Shown: positions 48,976 to 56,369 of the stretch, piece after piece | How positions within the stretch are numbered: position 1 is the stretch's first letter | How the letters are laid out: every line of letters begins with the position of its first letter | DNA from: Novilysobacter selenitireducens | Lineage (GTDB): Bacteria; Pseudomonadota; Gammaproteobacteria; Xanthomonadales; Xanthomonadaceae | Direction of reading: 5' to 3' | Length of the DNA stretch: 64,000 bases | Assembly: GCF_020026895.1 (NCBI RefSeq) | Contig: NZ_JAINZW010000005.1 | Location: 62,001-126,000 of the forward strand | Notes under the pieces: model-generated | Databases searched by the model: none | The model's input: the letters and a program-made list of their open reading frames with translations, nothing else | Told to the model about the DNA's origin: nothing | Translations under genes and position numbers: made by a program

Positions 48976-50226
48976 TCAGGATTCGACATCGCCTTCGGCG
49001 ACGCGGACCGCATCGCCGTCGGCCAGTTCCGCCGGCGGCTCGAGCACGACGGTATCGCCGCCCGACAGGCCTTCGGTGACTTCGCGGTCGTCCCCGAGCG
49101 TGCGGCCGACGGTGACCTCGCGCTGCTGCACGGTGTCGCCGTCGACCACGAAGGCGACCTGTGCGTCGCCGCGCGTGGCCAGCGCCGAGGCCGGCACCAG
49201 CACGCCGCGCGGGCGCTCCTGGTCCTGCTGCGGCGCGGCCTTCTCCAGGAAGCTGACGCGCACGCCCATGTCGGGGACGATGCGGTCGTCGCGTTCCAGC
49301 AGCGCGATGCGCACCTTGACGGTGGCCTTGCTGCGGTCGGCGGTGGGGATGATCGCGATCACCTCGCCGGGGATGCGCCAGTCCGGGTAGGCGTTGAGCG
49401 TGGCCTGCACCGGCATCTTCGGCTGCACGCGGCCGATGAAGGCCTCGCCGACGTCGACCTCGACTTCCAGCGAATCCATGTCGACGATCGTGCCGATGCC
49501 GGTGCGGGTGAAGCCGCCACCGGCCGACAGCGGCGACACGATCTCGCCGGGCTGCGCGGCCTTGGCCACGACCACGCCGGCGAACGGCGCGCGCACCACG
49601 GTGTTGTCGACGCCCTGGTCGGCGATGCGCAACTGGTCGCCGGCGACCTGCGCGTTGCGCTGCACGGTGGCCAGCTGCGCGCGCAGGGCATCGCGCTGCG
49701 CCACCGCCTGGTCGTACTGCGCCTGCGACACCAGCTGGCCGTCGACCAGTTCGCCCAGGCGGGTGGCATTGGCTTCGGCCTCGCGCAGTTGCGCGCGGGT
49801 GCCGGCGATCTGGCTGCGCGCGGCGGCCAGTTGCGATGCCGCCAGGTCGCGCTGGACGCCGGCGTCGACCGGGTCGAGCGTCGCCATCACCTGGCCGGCC
49901 TCGACGCGCTGGCCTTCCTCGATCAGCACTTCGCGCACCTTGCCGGTGATCTTGGCCGACACCGTCGCCATGCGCCGTGCGACGACGTAGCCGGTGGCAT
50001 CGAGCACCGACGCGTTCGCGCCGCCGCTGCCACCGATGGCGACCACCTGCGCGGTGCGCACCTCCGGCGTGGCATTGCGGCCGAAGGCCAGCCACGCCAC
50101 GAGCGCGGCGAGCAGCACGACCGCCGCGATGGCCAGGCCGATCCACAATCCCTTGCGCGAGTCGCGCGGCGGCGGGGCGCTGCGGTCGATGCGCAGCTGC
50201 TTGAGCAGGTCAGCCGAATCGTTCAT
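48976..50226 (-). CDS. Periplasmic adaptor (membrane-fusion) protein of an efflux ABC transporter
   Basis: The 416-residue protein has one N-terminal membrane helix (about 25-47), a barrel-sandwich hybrid start (ATGYVVARRMATVSAKITGKV), a coiled-coil hairpin (about 110-200: RDLAASQLAAARSQIAGTR) and the matching second half (VRAPFAGVVVAKAAQPGEIV), then beta-barrel and membrane-proximal domains. It is of the MacA/HlyD type and would bridge the permeases to an outer-membrane TolC channel, not encoded here. First gene of the operon; the ATG at 50226 is chosen because the Trp/Arg-rich upstream extension is not conserved. Confidence 0.92.
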   Translation of the reverse strand: MNDSADLLKQLRIDRSAPPPRDSRKGLWIGLAIAAVVLLAALVAWLAFGRNATPEVRTAQVVAIGGSGGANASVLDATGYVVARRMATVSAKITGKVREVLIEEGQRVEAGQVMATLDPVDAGVQRDLAASQLAAARSQIAGTRAQLREAEANATRLGELVDGQLVSQAQYDQAVAQRDALRAQLATVQRNAQVAGDQLRIADQGVDNTVVRAPFAGVVVAKAAQPGEIVSPLSAGGGFTRTGIGTIVDMDSLEVEVDVGEAFIGRVQPKMPVQATLNAYPDWRIPGEVIAIIPTADRSKATVKVRIALLERDDRIVPDMGVRVSFLEKAAPQQDQERPRGVLVPASALATRGDAQVAFVVDGDTVQQREVTVGRTLGDDREVTEGLSGGDTVVLEPPAELADGDAVRVAEGDVES

Positions 50227-50322
50227 GCCGGTCCATGACGTGAGAAAGCGCGGAGTGTGACCCCATCGGCGCGGCGGTTCCAACCTGCCGGTCGTCACTT
50301 TCGCCGCCATCGTGCCGCACCA

Positions 50323-50640
50323 TCAGGCCTGCGCGCTGGCGATGACCGCCTGCAGCGCCTTGAGGTGGCGGTCCACCGCCTTGCGTCCCGCGGCGGTCAG
50401 CCGGTACCACGTCACCGGCTTGCGCTCGACGAAGTCGCGTCGCAGCGCGATGTAGCCGGCATCCTCGAGTTTGCGCAGTTGAGAACCCAGGTTGCCGTCG
50501 GTCAGCTGCAACTGCTGCTTGAACGCGGCGAAGCTGATCTCGCCATGGCGCGCCAGCAGCACGCCGATCGCCAGGCGCACGCGGTGTTCGAGCACGGGGT
50601 CGAGCGCGTCGAGCGGATTGGCGGGACTGGCGGTGGCCAT
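50323..50640 (-). CDS. Winged-helix transcriptional regulator
   Basis: The 105-residue protein is a single winged helix: EHRVRLAIGVLLARHGEISF, then FAAFKQQLQLTDGNLGSQLRKLEDAGYI as recognition helix and wing, and RKPVTWYRLTAAGRKAVDRHLKAL. It belongs to the small MarR/ArsR-like group that often pairs with a membrane protein. It follows the membrane-protein gene by 8 bp, so the two are one operon, and the palindrome at 51305-51321 in front of the operon is a likely self-regulation site. Its ligand is unknown. Confidence 0.85.
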   Translation of the reverse strand: MATASPANPLDALDPVLEHRVRLAIGVLLARHGEISFAAFKQQLQLTDGNLGSQLRKLEDAGYIALRRDFVERKPVTWYRLTAAGRKAVDRHLKALQAVIASAQA

Positions 50641-50648
50641 GTCGGCGC

Positions 50649-51212
50649 TCAGGCCGCGTGGCGGGCGGCGCGCACGGCGGAAAGCCCCGCCCATGCCAGC
50701 GACACGCCGATGGCCAGGCCGGTGATCGTCCATGTGTAGGGCAGGGCGAACACCGTCAGCACGACGTACGCGGCCAGCATCACCAGGCCGCTCCACAGCA
50801 GCGGGCGTTCCAGGTGCACGCCGGCCAATGTGTACACCAGGCCGGCGACCAGCAGGAAGTTTCCGACGGCCAGCTCGATCGGTGCGCCGCGCAGCATCGG
50901 CAGCCAGCAGACCAGGAAGCCGATGCCGCCCACCAGCCAGTGCAGGCCGTGGCGTCGGCCGTCGGCGGTGTCGTTGATGCCGCTGCGGCGCGCATCGCGC
51001 ACCGCCAGCCACCAGCTCAGCAGGCCGCCGCCGATGCCGGCGACCAGCCAGTACGGCCCGGCGATACCGGGCGCGAGGTCGGGCAGGGCGAAGCCCACGG
51101 GCACCAGCACGGCCCACAGGAAGTAGATCGCGGGGACGCCCAGCGATGTGTCGTGCCGGCGCACGGCGGCGACGACGTAGTCCAGGTCCTGCTGCAGGCG
51201 GTCGGGGCTCAT
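50649..51212 (-). CDS. Membrane protein paired with the winged-helix regulator
   Basis: The 187-residue protein starts MSPDRLQQDLDYVVAAVRRHD and has five to six membrane segments (about 28-48, 55-72, 90-108, 115-135, 138-155, 160-178). I do not recognise a named family, though genes of this kind are often found next to small winged-helix regulators. It may be a sensor or co-regulator for the partner. The ATG at 51212 is preferred: upstream codons run into the promoter region with its palindrome. Confidence 0.75.
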   Translation of the reverse strand: MSPDRLQQDLDYVVAAVRRHDTSLGVPAIYFLWAVLVPVGFALPDLAPGIAGPYWLVAGIGGGLLSWWLAVRDARRSGINDTADGRRHGLHWLVGGIGFLVCWLPMLRGAPIELAVGNFLLVAGLVYTLAGVHLERPLLWSGLVMLAAYVVLTVFALPYTWTITGLAIGVSLAWAGLSAVRAARHAA

Positions 51213-51304
51213 GGCGGTGTCTCGAAGGTGGCGTGGCGTGTCGTCGCGGGTGTCGTCGTGCTTTTCCCGATGGACGGTCTGGCATCCGTCGGTGATGTGA
51301 GAGT

Positions 51305-51321
51305 ACTCTGAAATCCAGAGT
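51305..51321. promoter_or_regulatory. Palindromic operator candidate ACTCTG-N5-CAGAGT
   Basis: A perfect inverted repeat with 6-bp arms and a 5-bp spacer lies 93 bp upstream of the membrane-protein/regulator operon (minus) and 78 bp upstream of the divergent membrane-protein gene at 51399 (plus). The size fits a winged-helix dimer. Confidence 0.5.
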
Positions 51322-51398
51322 GTGCAAGTGCATCCCACCGGCATCGGCCGGTCCGCAGACGGGCGGTTCCCGTCGTGCCTTCCTTCGAGGATCCCGCC

Positions 51399-52034
51399 AT
51401 GTCCCGTTCCATTCCCGCCCCGTTGCCAACGCCGGGCACCGTCTTAGTCGCCGACGACCTGTCCGCGCAGCGCGAGGCCTTCGCCCGCCGCCGCTTCCTC
51501 GCCATGCCGCTGGCCGGCGCGCTGGCCTGGACGGCGGTGGGCATCGGGGGTGCGGTGCTGCCGCTGGCGGCCGCGGTCTGGGTGCTCTTCATCGCCACCG
51601 GCTCCATCGCCTACCTTGGCATCGGCCTGTCGCGATTCACCGGCGAGCACTTCATGGACCGCAGCCGGCCACGCAATCCGTTCGACGCGCTGTTCTTCTC
51701 GACCGTGGCCATGGCGCTGCTGGTGTACGCCATCGCCATCCCGTTCTTCATGGTCGAGCCGACGTCTCTGCCCCTGAGCGTCGGCATCCTGAGCGGCCTG
51801 ATGTGGCTGCCGACGGCCTGGCTGATGCGTCACTGGATCGGCGCGTTCCATGCCATCGCCCGCACCGTGCTGGTGCTGGCCGCGTGGCTGGCGTGGCCGG
51901 AGGCGCGCTTCGTCGCGGTGCCGGCAGTGATCGTGGCGATCTACGCCGTCACGATCGTCGTGCTGGAGCGGCGCTGGCGGCGGATGGGCGAGGAAAGCGT
52001 CGGCGCGCCGCAGGTCGCGGTGGCCGGAGGCTGA
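51399..52034 (+). CDS. Unrecognised integral membrane protein, divergent from the regulator operon
   Basis: The 211-residue protein has a soluble N-terminal stretch ending LSAQREAFARRRFLAMPLAG and about six membrane helices between residues 35 and 195. LGIGLSRFTGEHFMDRSRPRNPFDALFF between the second and third helix is the most distinctive stretch. It resembles small membrane proteins known only as domains of unknown function. GAGGA lies 8 bp before the ATG. It shares the intergenic palindrome with the opposite operon, so both may answer to the same regulator. It is convergent with the M17 peptidase gene, 7 bp away. Confidence 0.7.
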   Translation: MSRSIPAPLPTPGTVLVADDLSAQREAFARRRFLAMPLAGALAWTAVGIGGAVLPLAAAVWVLFIATGSIAYLGIGLSRFTGEHFMDRSRPRNPFDALFFSTVAMALLVYAIAIPFFMVEPTSLPLSVGILSGLMWLPTAWLMRHWIGAFHAIARTVLVLAAWLAWPEARFVAVPAVIVAIYAVTIVVLERRWRRMGEESVGAPQVAVAGG

Positions 52035-52041
52035 CGCGGCT

Positions 52042-53433
52042 TCAGACCCCGAACCGCGCCCGCAGCATCGCGTACGCCGAACGCAGCCCCTGCGCCTCGC
52101 CGCCGACCGGGCGGCCCGGTCGGTCGCTTTCGTTCCACGAGAACACGTCCAGGTGCGCCCACGGCATGCCCGCGGGCACGAAGCGCTCCAGGTACAGCGC
52201 GGCGCTGATCGAGCCGGCCATCTTCGACGGGCCGCCGTTGGCCAGATCGGCAATCTGGCTGGTGAGGTAGCGCAGGTACGGGCGCCAGAGCGGCATGCGC
52301 CAGACCGGGTCGCGCTCGGTGCCGCCGGCGTCCAGCCACTGCTGCGCCAGCGCGTCGTCGTTGCAGTACAGCGCCGGCAAGTCCGGGCCCAGCGCGATGC
52401 GCGCCGCGCCGGTGAGCGTGGCGAAGTCGAGGATCATCGCCGGCTGCAGCTCGCCCGCGAAGGTCAGCGCATCGCACAGCACCACGCGGCCTTCGGCGTC
52501 GGTGTTGTCGATCTCGATGCTCAGCCCCTGGCGCGTGGCGATGACCTCCCCGGGGCGGAACGCATTGGGACCGATCGCGTTCTCGACCGCCGGCACCAGC
52601 AGCGTGACGCGCAGCGGCAGCTTGCGCGCCATGATCCATTCGGCCAGCGCGATGGCGTGCGCGGCGCCGCCCATGTCCTTCTTCATCCAGCGCATGCCGT
52701 CGGCCGGCTTGAGGTCCAGGCCGCCGGTGTCGAAGCACACACCCTTGCCGACGATCGCCACGTGCGGGTGCGACGCATCGCCCCACGCCAGCGAGATCAG
52801 CCGCGGCGCCCGGTGGCTGGCGCGGCCGACGGCGTGGATCGCGGGGAAGTTCTCGGTCAACAGGTCTTCGCCGCTGACGACCTTGATCGTGGCGCCATGG
52901 CGCTCGGCGATCTCGCAGGCGACCTGCTCGAGCTGGTCCGGGCCCATGTGCTCGGTCGGCGTGTTGACCAGGTCGCGCACGCGCACGCAGGCAGCCAGCG
53001 TGTCGCCCAGCGATCCGTCGCCCGCATCCACGGCCAGTTGCGCGGGCTTGCGCGCCGGCTTCTTGTAGCGGTCGAAGCGGTACGCACCCAGGCCCCAGCC
53101 CAGCTCCAGTGCCTGGCGCTGCGGTTTGTCGATGTCGCCGGTCACGGCCCAGGCGCGCGCCGGCAACGACATCGGCACGTGGCCGTAGCCGGCCGGGTCG
53201 AGCGGGTCGCCGATGCCGACCACCGCGCCGGCGATGCCGCCCTCGCCATCGGCCAGCGTCATCACCGTGCCGGGCGATCCATCGAACCCCTGCGCCTGCA
53301 CCCAGCCGGACACGACCGTCGGCTGCGCGTCTCGCCACGCGGGCAGCGATGCCCGGTCCACCAGGTGCAGCGGCAGGGCGTCGTTCGCATCGGCGGCGGC
53401 GATGAAGCAGGCGGGCAGCGGGGAGGTGCTCAT
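52042..53433 (-). CDS. Leucyl aminopeptidase family (M17) protein
   Basis: The 463-residue cytosolic enzyme has the M17 domain with VGKGVCFDTGGLDLK (metal and catalytic Lys), MKKDMGGAAHA and the signature NTDAEGRVVLCDAL near residue 340. The C-terminal LANGGPSKMAGSISAALYLERF and WAHLDVFSWNESDRPGRPVG are normal for the PepB-like branch. It removes N-terminal residues in a two-metal reaction. The ATG overlaps the stop of the HAD gene by 4 bp. The N-terminal domain is shorter than in E. coli PepA, typical of the second M17 paralogue in xanthomonads. Confidence 0.9.
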   Translation of the reverse strand: MSTSPLPACFIAAADANDALPLHLVDRASLPAWRDAQPTVVSGWVQAQGFDGSPGTVMTLADGEGGIAGAVVGIGDPLDPAGYGHVPMSLPARAWAVTGDIDKPQRQALELGWGLGAYRFDRYKKPARKPAQLAVDAGDGSLGDTLAACVRVRDLVNTPTEHMGPDQLEQVACEIAERHGATIKVVSGEDLLTENFPAIHAVGRASHRAPRLISLAWGDASHPHVAIVGKGVCFDTGGLDLKPADGMRWMKKDMGGAAHAIALAEWIMARKLPLRVTLLVPAVENAIGPNAFRPGEVIATRQGLSIEIDNTDAEGRVVLCDALTFAGELQPAMILDFATLTGAARIALGPDLPALYCNDDALAQQWLDAGGTERDPVWRMPLWRPYLRYLTSQIADLANGGPSKMAGSISAALYLERFVPAGMPWAHLDVFSWNESDRPGRPVGGEAQGLRSAYAMLRARFGV

Positions 53434-54146
53434 GGTCGGGTCGTTTCCGGAGTGCGTGCCGTCTCCAGCCAATCGGCCAGCGCGGCAAGGGTGGGGAACT
53501 GCAGGTCGGGCTCGAGCTGCCGGTGCGGCCACTCGCGCTCTTCGCGGTTGATCCAGCAGCTGCGCAGGCCGGCGCGGTGCGCGCCGACCACGTCCATCTC
53601 GACGTCGTCGCCCACGTGCAGGACGGTGGCGGGCACGCAGTCCAGCCGCGCGCACGCGGCGTGGAAGATGCTGGCATCGGGCTTGGCCACGCCGTGCTCG
53701 CGCGCGCCCAGCTGGAACTCGAACAGGTGCATCAGCCCGATCGTGCGCAGGCAGGCGTTGCCGTTGCTGAGCGCGGCCAGTGGCACGTGCGCGGCCATGC
53801 GCTCCAGCGCGTCGACGCTGTCGGGGTAGTGCTCGACCGCGCAGCGCGCCGCGAAGAAGGCATCGAACGCCGGGTCCACCAGTGCCACGTCGTCACCGGC
53901 CTCGCGGAACATCTGTTCGAGTGCCAGGCGACGCAGCTGGGTGAAGTCGTGCGACAGGTCGGGCCGCTCGGTGCCCATGCGCTCGCGCAGCTCGCGCGAG
54001 GCCGACACCGGCCAGCGCTCGGCCGTGCGCGGCGCGTGTTCGCGCAGCCAGGCCGCCAGCGCATCCTCGGCGCGCACGATCACCGGCGCGATCGGCCAGA
54101 TCGTGTCGTCGAGGTCCAGCGTGATGGCATGTACGGGGAAACTCAC
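53430..54146 (-). CDS. HAD superfamily hydrolase (YigB/YjjG-like phosphatase)
   Basis: The 238-residue enzyme has HAD motif I DLDDTIWP (Asp11 nucleophile, Asp13), motif II LSNGN near residue 126, motif III Lys in GVAKPDASIF and motif IV HVGDDVEMDVVGAHRAG. Of the YigB/YjjG group, which acts on FMN or nucleotides in E. coli. It is translationally coupled to the aminopeptidase (ATGA overlap). The link between the two jobs is not obvious; both occur in salvage metabolism. Confidence 0.87.
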   Translation of the reverse strand: MSFPVHAITLDLDDTIWPIAPVIVRAEDALAAWLREHAPRTAERWPVSASRELRERMGTERPDLSHDFTQLRRLALEQMFREAGDDVALVDPAFDAFFAARCAVEHYPDSVDALERMAAHVPLAALSNGNACLRTIGLMHLFEFQLGAREHGVAKPDASIFHAACARLDCVPATVLHVGDDVEMDVVGAHRAGLRSCWINREEREWPHRQLEPDLQFPTLAALADWLETARTPETTRP

Positions 54147-54208
54147 CGCGCCATTCTAGCGGCCCGGGGGACGAGGCCCTGTCTACAGAAAGCAGGGCGC
54201 ACGCGTGC

Positions 54209-54751
54209 TCACGGCGCCAGCAAGTAACCTTCGGCCAGCAGCGCCTCGCGCCTTACCAGCGCGGCCAGGACGGTGCGGATCCTCGGGTCGAACTCCGCGG
54301 CGGCGAACCCCTTCCGATGCGCGGCCTGGCCGCACACTTCGATCCGCACGCCCGCCGACAGCAGGGCGTCCACCAGGGCCGCATTGGGATTGGCGACGCC
54401 GAACCGCCGTTCATGCGCGCCCGCCTGCAGCGCCAGTGCCGTCGCCCCGCCACGCAGCAGGACGACCACGTCCACGCGGCCGTCGGGCACGCCCGCCAGC
54501 GCATAGAGGTTGAGCAGGCGCGCCACCGACTCCAGGCCGGGATCGATGCCCGGACCCGCCGCCGCATGCAGGTCGAACAGCACCCGGCGCGTGCGGCCGG
54601 GTTCCGGCGCGGGGTGCGTGCCGCGGTCGATGACGCCGCCGGCGCCGGCGATGCGCGGGAACTGCAGCGCCCCTTCAGGCTGTGCCCACGCCGGTGGCGC
54701 GAGCAGCAGCGCCGCCGCAAGGGCCACGCTGGCGAGCAGCGCGGCCCGCAT
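54209..54751 (-). CDS. Exported DsrE-fold protein, last gene of the Dsb operon
   Basis: The 180-residue protein has a signal peptide (ALAAALLLAPPAWA) and a DsrE/YchN-like domain: RRVLFDLHAAAGPGIDPGLES, RLLNLYALAGVPDGRVDVVVLLRGG, and the conserved Cys in GVRIEVCGQAAHRKGF. Cytoplasmic DsrE proteins carry sulfur on this Cys; exported forms may do so in the periplasm. Start and dsbG stop overlap by one base (TGATG), so it is translated with dsbG and likely works with the thiol-redox proteins. It is not part of the three-gene dsbDEG operon as I recall it from Pseudomonas. Confidence 0.78.
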   Translation of the reverse strand: MRAALLASVALAAALLLAPPAWAQPEGALQFPRIAGAGGVIDRGTHPAPEPGRTRRVLFDLHAAAGPGIDPGLESVARLLNLYALAGVPDGRVDVVVLLRGGATALALQAGAHERRFGVANPNAALVDALLSAGVRIEVCGQAAHRKGFAAAEFDPRIRTVLAALVRREALLAEGYLLAP

Positions 54752-55524
54752 CAGCGCGGCCCCATCACGGTGTCAAGGTCGTCGCCCTGCGGCATCCCGC
54801 TGCGACGCTGGACGTTGCCGTCTTCGTCGCGGAACACCAGCGCGGGCGTGCCACCGAAGCCAAGCTCCATCATCATCCGTTCGTTGGCGTCCAGCGTGCG
54901 ACGGACCTCGGCCGGCACTTCGGCCGCGGGCGCGATGCCGCCGCTGGCATAGGCACGCTCGTTTCGCGCCATCGCCTCGGCCGGGTCGGGGGCGCTCAGG
55001 ATGGCGGCGACCTTCGCGGCGCTGTCGGCCTTGATCACGCCGACCATCACGTGGCGCAGCTGAACCTGGCCGCTCTCGACCCACGGCCGCGCGGCATGCC
55101 AGAAGCGGTTGCAGAACGGGCAGTTCGGGTCGCTGAAGGCGTACACCACGCGAGGCGCGTCCTCGCGGCCGTCGCGCACCCACTGGCTGGCCTCCAGGCG
55201 GGCCCAGGCGCGCTCGCCCATGGGTTTGGCGACGAGGTCCTGCAACCGCTGCGTGTCCAGCTCCTGGCCGTCGGCACCCACGCGCGTGCCGACGATGGCC
55301 GCGCCGCTGGCGGTGACGTACACGGCGACCGGCTGTTGGCCGGCCACGCCGGCGAACCCGCGCAGGCCGTCGCCGGCATCGAACTCCTTGACGATTTCCA
55401 GGCCGCGCCCCTGCAGGGCCTCCAGCACGGGCGGGCGGTCGCCGCTGTCGGCGCGGCTGCAGGCGGCGGTAAGCAGTGCGATGGCGCCCACGGCGAGGGC
55501 GGGAACGAGGGTGCGTCGGATCAT
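54751..55524 (-). CDS. dsbG: DsbG-like thiol:disulphide isomerase
   Basis: The 257-residue periplasmic protein has a signal region ending LLTAACS (possibly a lipoprotein with Cys22), a DsbC/DsbG dimerisation domain (about 31-115) and a thioredoxin domain with the CPFC active site at Cys135 and Cys138 (FSDPNCPFCNRFW) and the cis-Pro loop FGGTPALVF. DsbG protects or repairs Cys in periplasmic proteins and is kept reduced by DsbD, encoded two genes upstream. Both ends overlap neighbours by a few bases. Confidence 0.9.
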   Translation of the reverse strand: MIRRTLVPALAVGAIALLTAACSRADSGDRPPVLEALQGRGLEIVKEFDAGDGLRGFAGVAGQQPVAVYVTASGAAIVGTRVGADGQELDTQRLQDLVAKPMGERAWARLEASQWVRDGREDAPRVVYAFSDPNCPFCNRFWHAARPWVESGQVQLRHVMVGVIKADSAAKVAAILSAPDPAEAMARNERAYASGGIAPAAEVPAEVRRTLDANERMMMELGFGGTPALVFRDEDGNVQRRSGMPQGDDLDTVMGPR

Positions 55525-56369
55525 TCGTGGGACTCCGGGGGAGGGGAGGAAAGGGTGGCGACGGCACCGAAGCGGCGCCGCAGCGTGTCGGCCAGGCTGG
55601 CGCGGGTCAGTTCACCCATGTGGGCGTCGACCAAGCGCCCGTCGGCGTCGAAGAACAGCGTGGTGGGCAGGCCACGGCTGCCGAAGGCGCGCATCGTGGC
55701 CGAGTGCGGGTCGAGCAGGACGTGGTCGAGCGCCAGCCCTTCCTCCGCCAGGAAGTCGCGCACCGTCTGCGCTGCCTCACCCTGGTTGGGCAGTACGAAT
55801 CGCATCCCCGGGTAGGCGGCCTGCGCCTCGGCCAGTGCCGGCATCTCCCGCCGGCAGGGCGGGCACCACGTGGCCCACAGGTTCACCACCACCGGGGCAC
55901 CGGTGAAGCCGTCGAGTCGTGCGGGTGTTCCGTCGAGGGTCGTGAGCTGCGTCGCCGGTAATGGCGGCGCGGAGCGATGCATCAGCTCCACTACGCCGGT
56001 GCCGGCCAGCCAGACCGCGACGCCCGCAGCCACGCCAAGCAGGGCCGGACGCCGCAGCGGCTGCAGCCGGCGCGTTCGCCAGGCGACGAACGCAAGCGCC
56101 GCCGGCAGGCCGGCCCACCAGGCAAAGCCGCCGTCGCCGATCGCAGCGATGGACCATGGCGCGGTGGCGTACTGCGGCCACCAGCGCACCACGTACGCGG
56201 CGCGTGCCACGAGCAGTCCGATAAACACTGCGTCCACCAGCAGCGCGCCGACGGCGCGCGTCGGCGCGTCGGGCTGGCGGCGCGCGGACAGGCGAGCGGT
56301 GGCGTATCCGGCCAGCGCCGCGAGCAGCGCCACCACCACCGCGATGGAGAACGGCCCCACGCCGGTCAT
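55521..56369 (-). CDS. dsbE: TlpA/DsbE-type thioredoxin fused to an Lgt-like membrane region
   Basis: The 282-residue protein has four membrane helices in residues 8-126; LVDAVFIGLLVARAAYVV and AIGDGGFAWWAGLPAALAF recall helices of prolipoprotein diacylglyceryl transferase (Lgt), but the set is too short for an active Lgt. From about residue 133 it is a periplasmic TlpA/DsbE-like thioredoxin with WCPPC at 168-172 and the cis-Pro stretch SRGLPTTLFFDADG. It would pass electrons from DsbD to a target. Starts and stops overlap dsbD and dsbG (ATGA on both sides). The gene symbol follows the Pseudomonas dsbDEG naming as I recall it. Confidence 0.85.
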   Translation of the reverse strand: MTGVGPFSIAVVVALLAALAGYATARLSARRQPDAPTRAVGALLVDAVFIGLLVARAAYVVRWWPQYATAPWSIAAIGDGGFAWWAGLPAALAFVAWRTRRLQPLRRPALLGVAAGVAVWLAGTGVVELMHRSAPPLPATQLTTLDGTPARLDGFTGAPVVVNLWATWCPPCRREMPALAEAQAAYPGMRFVLPNQGEAAQTVRDFLAEEGLALDHVLLDPHSATMRAFGSRGLPTTLFFDADGRLVDAHMGELTRASLADTLRRRFGAVATLSSPPPESHE

